A stretch of 64,000 bases of DNA from Streptomyces hyaluromycini (GTDB lineage Bacteria > Actinomycetota > Actinomycetes > Streptomycetales > Streptomycetaceae). The position numbers were made by a program, and so were the translations under genes. The stretch lies in NCBI RefSeq assembly GCF_002217755.1, contig NZ_BCFL01000017.1:586442-650441 (forward strand), written 5' to 3'. Positions 25,601 through 32,490 of this stretch are shown one piece after another (positions within the stretch are counted from its first letter, which is position 1; every line of letters starts with the position of its first letter). The notes under the pieces are model-generated. The model saw only the letters and a program-made list of their open reading frames with translations. It was not told the origin of the DNA and searched no databases.

Positions 25601-27912
25601 GTGCGGTCGGCACCCGGCTGGCCCTCACCGGTCCGCGGGTCCTGCACCGGCGGCCGGAGCAGAGCGGGGCGGGCGGGGCCGGCGTCGAGAACATGGTCCT
25701 GGGCGGCCATCAGGCGTCGGGGCAGCACGCGTCGACGAAGAGCAAGGCGGTGACCTTCAACGGCACCGGGTCGGAGCGCGGCTCGGGGTGGTCCCTGGCC
25801 CAGAGCGTGTCGCCCGCCTTCGGCCAGGCGACGACCACGACCGACACCTCGACGACCGGCGGCACGATCGAACGCAACTCCGTCCATCCGCGCTCCAGGC
25901 CGCTCTACCTCGTCCAGTGCGACCTGTCCGCGTGGATGGTGGCCGAGGTCGCGGTGAACGGCCGCGGCCCGTACGCGATGTCGCAGCGGCTGACGGTGCC
26001 GGGCGCCGTCGGACTCTGGCTCACCGAGCCGCAGTTGCGGAAGGCGGGCCTGCGGACGCCGGAGGAACGGGCCCGGGAGCAGGAGCAGGCGCTGGCGGAG
26101 ACCGCGGCGAAGTGGCGGCCGGCGCCCGGCGACCCGGCGGCGGGCACCGCCGATCCGGGCTCGGAGTCCGGACCGCGGCAGGGAATGTCGGAGAAGGCGA
26201 GGGGCAAACTCCCGGAACGGGCGCAGGGCCGGCTCCCGGAACGGGCGCAGGGCTCCGGTGGCCGGGACGCCGGCGGGCAGGGGCAGCAGGCCGGTTCGAC
26301 CGCACCGCCGCGGGACGTGTCCGGCGTACCGGCGCTCGCCGCGCACCTCCCTCTCGGGGCCGGCCTGGTCGACGGCATGCCCGACTTCGTGCCGCTGCTC
26401 GGGCGGCTGCGGGCGGCGGTGCGGGACCGGGCGCTGGCGGAGGACCTCCTGCCGGCACGGGTGCTGGACGACCGGTTCGAGAACGTGCAGCGGCTGCTGC
26501 GGGTGCTGGACCAGGACGGCGCGGTGGGCCTGCTCGCCGGCGCCATGGACGGCGGCGTTCCCGTCGAGCTGCTGCGGAACAGTTCCGTCCCCGGCCGTCG
26601 GGCCACCTCGTACTGGGCCGTCTTCCACATCCGCCGCACCGGGCCCGGCACGGTGGCCGGGCCCTCGGGCAACGACCGGGAGATGGAGTTCGCGACCGTC
26701 GCCTACTCACAGCGTGCGACCAGCAGCCAGGAGAGCCTGACCAGCGGAGTCGACGCCTCGCTGACCGGTGCCGGCAAGCCGCACGACGACCTGGTCGGCA
26801 GCGCGGGCGCCGTCGCGGGCCCCGGCATCGGGAAGACCACGTCGACCAGGCAGGCCGCGTCCGCCCGGACGCAGACCGGGCTGCGCACCATCGTGGACAC
26901 CGAGGCGAACTCGGTGAACGTGACGGTCCCCTTCCAGGCGGAGCTCGAACTGCACTCCGCCGACGGCCGGCTGGCCTCCGTGACCCTCGACGGCTCCTTC
27001 CTGCACCGCGTGCTCGACAACGACCTGAAGGCCGTCGCCCGCGCCCGGCCGGAGCGCGCCGCGGAACCCGCCCGGGGCAGCGCGGCCCCGGTGCGCGACG
27101 CCACTGCCGCCGCCCTGGCCGCGTGGCGTGCGGACGGCACCGAACTGCCCATGGAGGCACAGGTCAACGGCTTCCGGGGCGCACCGCAGATACGGGAGCT
27201 GATCGGCCGGGCCATGACGCAGGCACACGCCGGCACCGGCTTCCGGAAGGCCGGTGACGCGGCGCACTACGCCCAGCGGGAGGCGGTGTCCACCGAGTGG
27301 CTCACGGCGGCGCTGCCCCTCCTGGTGTCGGCCGGTGCGCAGCTGCCGCCGGTGCACGTGTCCGGCGTGGAGGGCCAGGACATCGCCTGCTCCCTGCACG
27401 CGCGGCTGCGCGACGGCGAGATCCTCGGCAGCGGCGACAAGATGACCTTCGAGACGGTCGCGCAGAGCGGCCCCGAGGGGCGCCCGGCGGCCACCGACGC
27501 ACAGCACGCCTCCCACCACGGCCGTTCCGCGCACGCCATGGGCGGCGAGGGCCCGGTCCGCGCCGACTACTCGGGCATGAACAACGTCCCCGGCACGTAC
27601 GGCCGCGACGGCGGCCCCACCGACGCCGCGGACAACGCCTCCGGCACGGTGCCGCTGCAGAAACCGAAGGCCGCGTCGGTGCTGGTGCAGTTCACCCTGC
27701 AGGTCAGGGCCGTGGCCCGGGTGCGGCAGCGGCACACCGGGGCGCTGCGGGATCCGGCGCGGGCGGTCGGCGTGCAGGACCACACCCTCACGTACCCGGT
27801 GGTGATCCGGATGCCCGAACCGGCCGTACGGCGCATGGCGGCCGCCGCGGGGGGCGGGCACGCGCCGGCCGACCCGCATCGCGTACTGGCCGCGGCGGAC
27901 GGAGAGTCCTGA
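22648..27912 (+). CDS. Giant eCIS-linked modular protein with LQxTAGNAAV motif, candidate cargo
   Basis: About 1754 residues, divergent from the sheath gene; start ATG 22648 (GTG 22639 possible). I do not recognise a catalytic domain. After a short leader comes MQNLQSTAGNAAVAGLVEGG (residues 50-69), a motif shared with the DUF4157 protein. The rest is built of repeating blocks about 400-600 residues apart with beta-strand pairs such as VLYLGRVRLTVQGLG (near 510), PLYLVQCDLSAWMVAEV (near 1086) and SVLVQFTLQVRAVARV (near 1676), each followed by a second strand pattern like VPGAVGLWLTEPQLRKAGL. LPERAQG is doubled near residue 1200. No signal peptide or TM. Likely an effector, effector shell or adhesin for the particle; inference from context. 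Confidence 0.65.
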   Translation: MRWTRKPVPGDGGASGAGVKHTGQGGGDGFSRRQPSLSGVRGGLPAAVEMQNLQSTAGNAAVAGLVEGGRPPVPTRTPPPVPAEAGQQGPLTLPPYLRSMTSAGLSTASRLTGHPFVAAEVTRVTGQDGAEVEEIQQELAGRPETFYGRGRAFAVRGANGASYDVTVAIRARDEEDAAALSFADSAQGEDADTKVDHLHNSAGTVAADTVRARQWGTSASGTVLVPTPTPGVLGGAQLAAGAALTSTQDTHSNRTVSEPRTFRSGGGTVTAPRRVSFVVRIKQHSARGRHVASGDGSLVMRVPHEHLVPHGTARPVPGPELSEEQATSVRQAVSMAALAVEDPGGPHGGGGGLFDTVASVLAPSVTAPGAPGRARLFRATSGTTVLQDLPRLLAGWVPGEDLPAKDGSAASAYRMRADIVSLTPGWGAGQTQLRTHQQSAHGAGRTGSKGASALFGAGPAVAVGAPGAPPVARFQGMGSVALKNARFSSSDQTVATRKGAEIRGDKVLYLGRVRLTVQGLGPASPAQRLHPGLRTAEHTLESWVSLNAREARHIGLPLPEGTQADPLHRKPTETAPDGTEREAERHLPFGAVGNSVSLTHLDVRPLVEALERLFASQPELAGYLPDFGTGDRSRGKIPDPEEAEARMRNYRELVTVLSETNLRAKKNQLLGAGVPVRLRRKSTLHSHDVQVRVRGRIGELTYLGDTDNWLVRSSSGVASGGQTGRSTARRAGAQGSVNVTPLPGALSFGVTANAAVESARRVQGGPAVRGDSLNSGDVTTSTFGTRLMLDAKVTMTTRERTLKRSLTPGSPGREQPEARAVASLGDLDAAVPQHFDGSAEGQDVELSTPAALTVGADEHRRTAARRSRPARFHLASGATGIHDLLTRPPGADTERQVRDWDFVETVGDGEQLRQLAFRLLALAARKGDRDKPGDTAYQAEGLAPRLALEERLGPEAVTAALRQATRTGWVVGDLRHARRAAALNGAVGTRLALTGPRVLHRRPEQSGAGGAGVENMVLGGHQASGQHASTKSKAVTFNGTGSERGSGWSLAQSVSPAFGQATTTTDTSTTGGTIERNSVHPRSRPLYLVQCDLSAWMVAEVAVNGRGPYAMSQRLTVPGAVGLWLTEPQLRKAGLRTPEERAREQEQALAETAAKWRPAPGDPAAGTADPGSESGPRQGMSEKARGKLPERAQGRLPERAQGSGGRDAGGQGQQAGSTAPPRDVSGVPALAAHLPLGAGLVDGMPDFVPLLGRLRAAVRDRALAEDLLPARVLDDRFENVQRLLRVLDQDGAVGLLAGAMDGGVPVELLRNSSVPGRRATSYWAVFHIRRTGPGTVAGPSGNDREMEFATVAYSQRATSSQESLTSGVDASLTGAGKPHDDLVGSAGAVAGPGIGKTTSTRQAASARTQTGLRTIVDTEANSVNVTVPFQAELELHSADGRLASVTLDGSFLHRVLDNDLKAVARARPERAAEPARGSAAPVRDATAAALAAWRADGTELPMEAQVNGFRGAPQIRELIGRAMTQAHAGTGFRKAGDAAHYAQREAVSTEWLTAALPLLVSAGAQLPPVHVSGVEGQDIACSLHARLRDGEILGSGDKMTFETVAQSGPEGRPAATDAQHASHHGRSAHAMGGEGPVRADYSGMNNVPGTYGRDGGPTDAADNASGTVPLQKPKAASVLVQFTLQVRAVARVRQRHTGALRDPARAVGVQDHTLTYPVVIRMPEPAVRRMAAAAGGGHAPADPHRVLAAADGES

Positions 27913-28005
27913 GGATGTTGCCCCCGAGGCTGCCCGAACGTCCCTTGCCCACCCGGCCCCGGCACTCGTAGTTGTGGTCGAGGGTTCGTCGCCGAAAGGT
28001 AGTTC

Positions 28006-29484
28006 ATGCACGCGCAGGAGGAACACGACCAGGCCGGCCGCCCGCAGGCCGCCCGCCGCCCGGCGGCACGGGAGGCGTCCGCCGGTGCGGACCGTACGGC
28101 CGCGACCGGCACCGCGGCCGGGCTGCTCGCTCTCCAGCGAACGGCGGGCAACGCGGCGGTGGCCCGCACCGTCGAGGCGTCGCGCCACCGGCACGACGCG
28201 AGTTGCGGCCATCTGCCGGCGGTGCAGCGGCAGGCGGCCGGCGAGGAGCTCCACGAACACGACGCGGCCTGCGGCCACGTGCCGGCGGTGCAGCGCCGGG
28301 CTCTGGTCCACCGGGTGATCGAGTCCCCCGGCCAGGGCATGGACCAGGCCCTGCAGTCGGAGATGGAGACGCGTTTCGACGGCGCGGACTTCAGCGGCGT
28401 ACGGGTGCACACGGGCTCCCTGGCCCGGGAGTCGGCGAAGGAACTCGGCGCCAAGGTGTACACCACCGGCCGCAACATCGTGGTCGGCGACACCATGACG
28501 AAGGAGGACTGGGCCCACGAACTGACCCACTACGAGGACCAGTTGAAGGGCCCTGTCCCCGGTACGGACACCGGCACCGGGGTCAGCATGTCCGACGTGA
28601 ACGACTCCGGCGAACGGCACGCGGTGAGCAAGGCGCGGCGCGTGATGAGCGGGCCGGTGCCCCAGGTGCAGCGGGAGCCGGTGAACACCGGGTCGGGCAC
28701 CGCCCCGGCCCCGGTGCCGGAAGGCGCGGGCCCGGTGGCGGTGCAGCGCGTGCTGAGTCCGGGGTTCGTCGAGGACGTGTCCGAGAAGCTGGGCATCGAG
28801 AAGGGCACCGTCAAGCTCGTCAAGGTGCCGAACGGCATACCCGCCGACCGGAGGTTCCGGGACTACGAGGAGGGGTACGTCATCGGCCTGACCGGCGCCG
28901 AACTGGACGAGAGCGTGCAGTCGCTCAACAACTACCCGGACGGGAACACCCCTGCCAGCGCGGTGGTCGACCAGGCCGGCGGGGGCGGCTACCTGCGGGA
29001 GTCCGGCATCATCCTGGTCAACGCCGACCCGCCCGCCAAGTTCACCTTCGACCAGGTCGTCCAGCACGAGATGGGTCATCTCCAGCAGGCCCAGGCCGGG
29101 TTCGACATCGACATGTCCGGGGCCAAACGAGCGCTGGTGGAGTACCACAACATCCTGGTGAACGAGAACCGGTTCGCGGACGAGATGCGCCTTGAGTACA
29201 CGGACGCCGACAACAGCCTGTCGAGCAGGGCCAGGGAGCAGGCCGAGGCGAACGACGAGACGAGGCCGTTCACGCCGTTGAGCAACCCGTGGCGGTCGAT
29301 GACCGGTTATGTCGCGGCGCACGGTGGCGGAGCCCAGCAGGACCTGTTGCGTGCGATCGAGACCGAGCTGAGGGACGCGAAGTACGACGAGAAGGCGGGC
29401 AAGGGCCGGTTCGCCCCGACCTTGCGCGAGAAACTCCAGCGACGCGTCGCGACGATGTACTGGAACCACATGTTCCCCGCTTAG
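28006..29484 (+). CDS. DUF4157 eCIS-core protein with C-terminal metallopeptidase-like domain
   Basis: 492 residues. N-terminal LLALQRTAGNAAVARTV is the eCIS-associated motif, then two copies of H(R/E)HDA(S/A)CGH(L/V)PAVQR (about residues 62-98). The DUF4157 domain follows (FDGADFSGVRVHTGSLA, with HELTH at 171-175). A VQR-containing linker leads to a separate C-terminal domain from about 245 with a second zinc motif, HEMGH at 354-358, and candidate third ligands Glu379, Glu387 or Glu393. DUF4157 proteins are known eCIS-associated cargo modules. The second HExxH suggests a peptidase payload; activity and target are inferred. GAAAGG precedes ATG 28006. Confidence 0.85.
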   Translation: MHAQEEHDQAGRPQAARRPAAREASAGADRTAATGTAAGLLALQRTAGNAAVARTVEASRHRHDASCGHLPAVQRQAAGEELHEHDAACGHVPAVQRRALVHRVIESPGQGMDQALQSEMETRFDGADFSGVRVHTGSLARESAKELGAKVYTTGRNIVVGDTMTKEDWAHELTHYEDQLKGPVPGTDTGTGVSMSDVNDSGERHAVSKARRVMSGPVPQVQREPVNTGSGTAPAPVPEGAGPVAVQRVLSPGFVEDVSEKLGIEKGTVKLVKVPNGIPADRRFRDYEEGYVIGLTGAELDESVQSLNNYPDGNTPASAVVDQAGGGGYLRESGIILVNADPPAKFTFDQVVQHEMGHLQQAQAGFDIDMSGAKRALVEYHNILVNENRFADEMRLEYTDADNSLSSRAREQAEANDETRPFTPLSNPWRSMTGYVAAHGGGAQQDLLRAIETELRDAKYDEKAGKGRFAPTLREKLQRRVATMYWNHMFPA

Positions 29485-29525
29485 CAGGTCGGGAAGGAGG
29501 CCGGAAGGCGTTTGAGCCCTGCCTC

Positions 29526-29548
29526 TCGGGGCACCGGAGCTGCCCCGA
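29526..29548 (+). terminator. Stem-loop between DUF4157 gene and membrane paralogs
   Basis: Stem TCGGGGCA (29526-29533) and TGCCCCGA (29541-29548) with a seven-base loop, about 40 bases after the DUF4157 stop and 40 before the next start. No T-run, as usual in Streptomyces. It could terminate or attenuate cargo transcription. Confidence 0.45.
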
Positions 29549-29589
29549 CGCCTCCTGTGCCGTCCCGCCCGCGGCGCTAGCGTCTTGAC

Positions 29590-31035
29590 GTGAGCCTCTG
29601 GACCTCCCTGGAACCCGCCTCCGCGACCGTGGACCCGGGCGCTTCGACCCGCGTACGCCTGCGGCTTCGCAACACCGGTGACGTCGTCGACGAGTACCGC
29701 TTCGAACCGGTGGGCCCCGTCGCCCCCTGGACGACCGTCGAGCCTCCCATGCTCCGGCTCTACCCGGGGACCACGGGCACGGTGGAGCTGACCTTCGCCC
29801 CGCCCCGCACCCCGGACGCCACGGCCGGCCCCAACCCCTACGCGGTCCGCATCACGCCCACCGAGCACCCCGAGGCCGTCACCGTCCCCGAGGGCAACCT
29901 CACCATCACGCCCTTCACGGAACTGCGCGCGGAACTGGTCCCGCCCACCGTCAAGGGCCGGTTCCGGGGCCGCCCCAAGCTGGCCATCGACAACCTCGGC
30001 AACACCAAGCTCACCGCCTCCGTCAGCGGCAGCGACAACGGCGACCAGCTCGCCTACGACCTGCACCCCAGCAACGTCCAGATCGAACCGGGCCGCGCCG
30101 CCTTCGTGAACGCCACGCTGAAGCCCCGGAGGATCATCTGGTTCGGACCGAAGGAGCAGCGGCCCTACCAGCTCACCGTGCAGCGGTCGGGGGTGAAGCC
30201 GGAGCCCGTCGACGGGACGTACATCCAGCGCGGCTTCCTGCCCCGCTGGCTCGCCACCCTCTTCGGCACCCTGATGGCCCTCGCCGTCACCTTCGCGCTG
30301 ATCTGGTTCAACTACAAACCCCACGTGCAGAGCCTCGCCCAGGAACAGCCCGTGGAAGCCGGGGTGAGCAGCATCGCGCCCAGCCCCTCGACGACCCCGA
30401 CCCCGCCCCCGGCGCCCACCGAGACACCCGCCGCCGCGCCGGCCGCGGACCCGACCACCGAGGCCGCAGGCAACGGCGGCGGAGGCGGCGGGGGCGGCGG
30501 CGCGACGGCCACCGTGACCGCCAAGCCCAAGCAGGACACCGCGGCGACCGCCGTCAACCGCCTCGCCGCCGACGACCCGTCCGGGCGGCACATCTGCTAC
30601 CGCTCCTACGTCCAGGGCAGCGGCTGGCAGAAGCCCGTCTGCGACGGCACCATGTCCGGCACCGTCGGCAAGAACGTGCCGATCAAGGCCATCAACCTCG
30701 CGGTGTACGGCGTCCAGGGCTCCGCCGCCAACTGGTTCCACTACGACTCCCAGTCCACCAACGGCCAGGGCACGTGGTACCCGAACTGGACGGCGATCAT
30801 CGCCGACGGCAAGGACAACTACATCGGCAGCACCAAGGCGGCCGACCCCTACATCGAGGGCTTCGCCTTCAACGTCGGCAGCGGCCAGAGCTGCAGCAGC
30901 GCGAAGGTCCGCGACCACGACTGGGGCGACCAGTGGTGCAAGGGGGCCCGCAGCGACAACAACGCACTCGACTTCGTCGGCACCCTCGACAACACGCTCT
31001 GGCTCGAAGCCTTCAAGCTGACGGTGACCCCGTGA
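29590..31035 (+). CDS. eCIS-linked membrane protein 1: Ig-like, TM, ChW-like C-terminus
   Basis: 481 residues, of the kind databases often name COG1470 hydrolytic protein, though no catalytic motif is visible. The N-terminal 210 residues contain two beta-sandwich-like domains (ATVDPGASTRVRLRLRNTGD; VKGRFRGRPKLAIDNLGNTK). A basic stretch and one TM (LATLFGTLMALAVTFALIW, about 220-239) predict N-inside/C-outside. After a Pro/Gly-rich stalk the C-terminal domain (SYVQGSGWQKPVCDG, IKAINLAVYGVQGS) resembles hydrophobic-W cell-surface repeats. It starts a two-gene unit; its stop overlaps the next start (GTGA). Possibly an envelope anchor for the particle. Confidence 0.75.
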   Translation: MSLWTSLEPASATVDPGASTRVRLRLRNTGDVVDEYRFEPVGPVAPWTTVEPPMLRLYPGTTGTVELTFAPPRTPDATAGPNPYAVRITPTEHPEAVTVPEGNLTITPFTELRAELVPPTVKGRFRGRPKLAIDNLGNTKLTASVSGSDNGDQLAYDLHPSNVQIEPGRAAFVNATLKPRRIIWFGPKEQRPYQLTVQRSGVKPEPVDGTYIQRGFLPRWLATLFGTLMALAVTFALIWFNYKPHVQSLAQEQPVEAGVSSIAPSPSTTPTPPPAPTETPAAAPAADPTTEAAGNGGGGGGGGGATATVTAKPKQDTAATAVNRLAADDPSGRHICYRSYVQGSGWQKPVCDGTMSGTVGKNVPIKAINLAVYGVQGSAANWFHYDSQSTNGQGTWYPNWTAIIADGKDNYIGSTKAADPYIEGFAFNVGSGQSCSSAKVRDHDWGDQWCKGARSDNNALDFVGTLDNTLWLEAFKLTVTP

Positions 31036-32474
31036 CCCTGTGGACCTCCCTGGAACCCGCCTCCGCGACCGTGGACCCGGGCGCTTCGACCCGCGTACGC
31101 CTGCGGCTTCGCAACACCGGTGACGTCGTCGACGAGTACCGCTTCGAACCGGTGGGCCCCGTCGCGCCCTGGACGACCGTCGAGCCGCAGACGCTCCGCC
31201 TCTACCCGGGGACCACGGGCACGGTGGACCTCACCTTCGCCCCGCCCCGCACCCCGGACGCCACGGCCGGCCCCAACCCCTACGCAGTCCGCATCACACC
31301 CACCGAGCACCCCGAGGCCGTCACCGTCCCCGAGGGCAACCTCACCATCACCCCCTTCACCGAGATCCGCGCGGAACTGGTCCCGCCCACCGTCAAGGGC
31401 CGGTTCCGGGGCCGCCCCAAGCTGGCCATCGACAACCTCGGCAACACCAAGCTCACCGCCTCCGTCAGCGGCAGCGACAACGGCGACCAGCTCGCCTACG
31501 ACCTGCACCCCAGCAACGTCCAGATCGAACCGGGCCGCGCCGCCTTCATCAAGGCCACCCTCAAACCCCGGAAGATCATCTGGTTCGGGCCCAAGGAGCA
31601 GCGGCCGTACGCCCTCACCGTCCAGCGGGCGGGCGTCCGTCCACAGCCTGTGGACGGCACCTACATCCAGCGCGGCTTCCTGCCCCGCTGGCTCGCCACC
31701 CTCTTCGGCACCCTGATGGCCCTCGCCGTCACCTTCGCCCTGATCTGGTTCAACTACAAACCCCACGTGCAGAGCCTCGCCCAGGAACAGACCCAGGAAG
31801 CCGGGGTGAGCAGCATCGCGCCCAGCCCCACGGCCAGCGCACCCCTCGCCGCCGCACCGGCGCCGTCGCCGACCCCGACGGAGCAGCAGGCGAACGACGG
31901 CAACGGCTCGTCCGGCACCCAGGCGGGCGGCGACGGCGGCCAGTCCCAGCCGGCCCCGCAGGCGACGAAGAAGAAGACCGCGAAACCGGTCGTCCCGGCG
32001 ACCGACATCCTGCTCCGCAACACGACCACCAAGAAGTGCGCGGACATCCCCGGCTACGGCGACGGCACCAGCAACGGCCCGGTGCGGGAGTACACCTGCG
32101 ACGAGACCACCAACGACAACCAGCTGTGGAACCTGGAGGTGCAGTACCAGAAGGACGGCCCCGGCTCGTCCGCGCTCTTCCAGATCCGCAACGCCAAGGA
32201 CCAGTTGTGCATGGACCTGCCCGACTACGGTTCGGCCAAGCTGTCCTCGCCGATCACCGAGTACAAGTGCGACGGCACGAAGGCCGACAACCAGCTGTGG
32301 TGGATCGACAAGCAGCCCAGCGGCGCCTACTGGATCCGCAACTTCGCCAGCGACAACCTCTGCCTGGACGTCGCGGGCTACAGCACCGGCGGAAACGACA
32401 CCAACCTCACCCTGTACTACTGCTCGGACAGCGACGACCAGGAGTGGCAGATCGTGCGCCCGTCGGGGGACTGA
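31032..32474 (+). CDS. eCIS-linked membrane protein 2: Ig-like, TM, ricin-type lectin
   Basis: 480 residues; start GTG 31032 inside the GTGA overlap. The N-terminal half and TM are nearly identical to protein 1, also at DNA level (about 29590-30355 against 31032-31800), showing recent duplication or gene conversion. After the stalk (a Lys-rich stretch near residue 315) the C-terminus is instead a ricin-type beta-trefoil with three QxW-type motifs, NQLWNL, NQLWWI and DQEWQI, and paired Cys. Ricin-type domains bind galactose or xylan-like sugars. Together the paralogs could give one cytoplasmic docking surface and two different outer sugar specificities; this is inference. Confidence 0.82.
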   Translation: MTLWTSLEPASATVDPGASTRVRLRLRNTGDVVDEYRFEPVGPVAPWTTVEPQTLRLYPGTTGTVDLTFAPPRTPDATAGPNPYAVRITPTEHPEAVTVPEGNLTITPFTEIRAELVPPTVKGRFRGRPKLAIDNLGNTKLTASVSGSDNGDQLAYDLHPSNVQIEPGRAAFIKATLKPRKIIWFGPKEQRPYALTVQRAGVRPQPVDGTYIQRGFLPRWLATLFGTLMALAVTFALIWFNYKPHVQSLAQEQTQEAGVSSIAPSPTASAPLAAAPAPSPTPTEQQANDGNGSSGTQAGGDGGQSQPAPQATKKKTAKPVVPATDILLRNTTTKKCADIPGYGDGTSNGPVREYTCDETTNDNQLWNLEVQYQKDGPGSSALFQIRNAKDQLCMDLPDYGSAKLSSPITEYKCDGTKADNQLWWIDKQPSGAYWIRNFASDNLCLDVAGYSTGGNDTNLTLYYCSDSDDQEWQIVRPSGD

Positions 32475-32490
32475 GGTCCGGGGGGCCGGT

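Noticed and set aside
22540-26628. Long minus-strand frame opposite the giant protein
   Set aside because: Codon usage and composition are of antisense type; plus frame carries the LQxTAGNAAV motif and beta-module pattern.
26707-30918. 1400-codon minus-strand frame across three plus genes
   Set aside because: It covers three well-supported genes and intergenic gaps without any recognisable domain.
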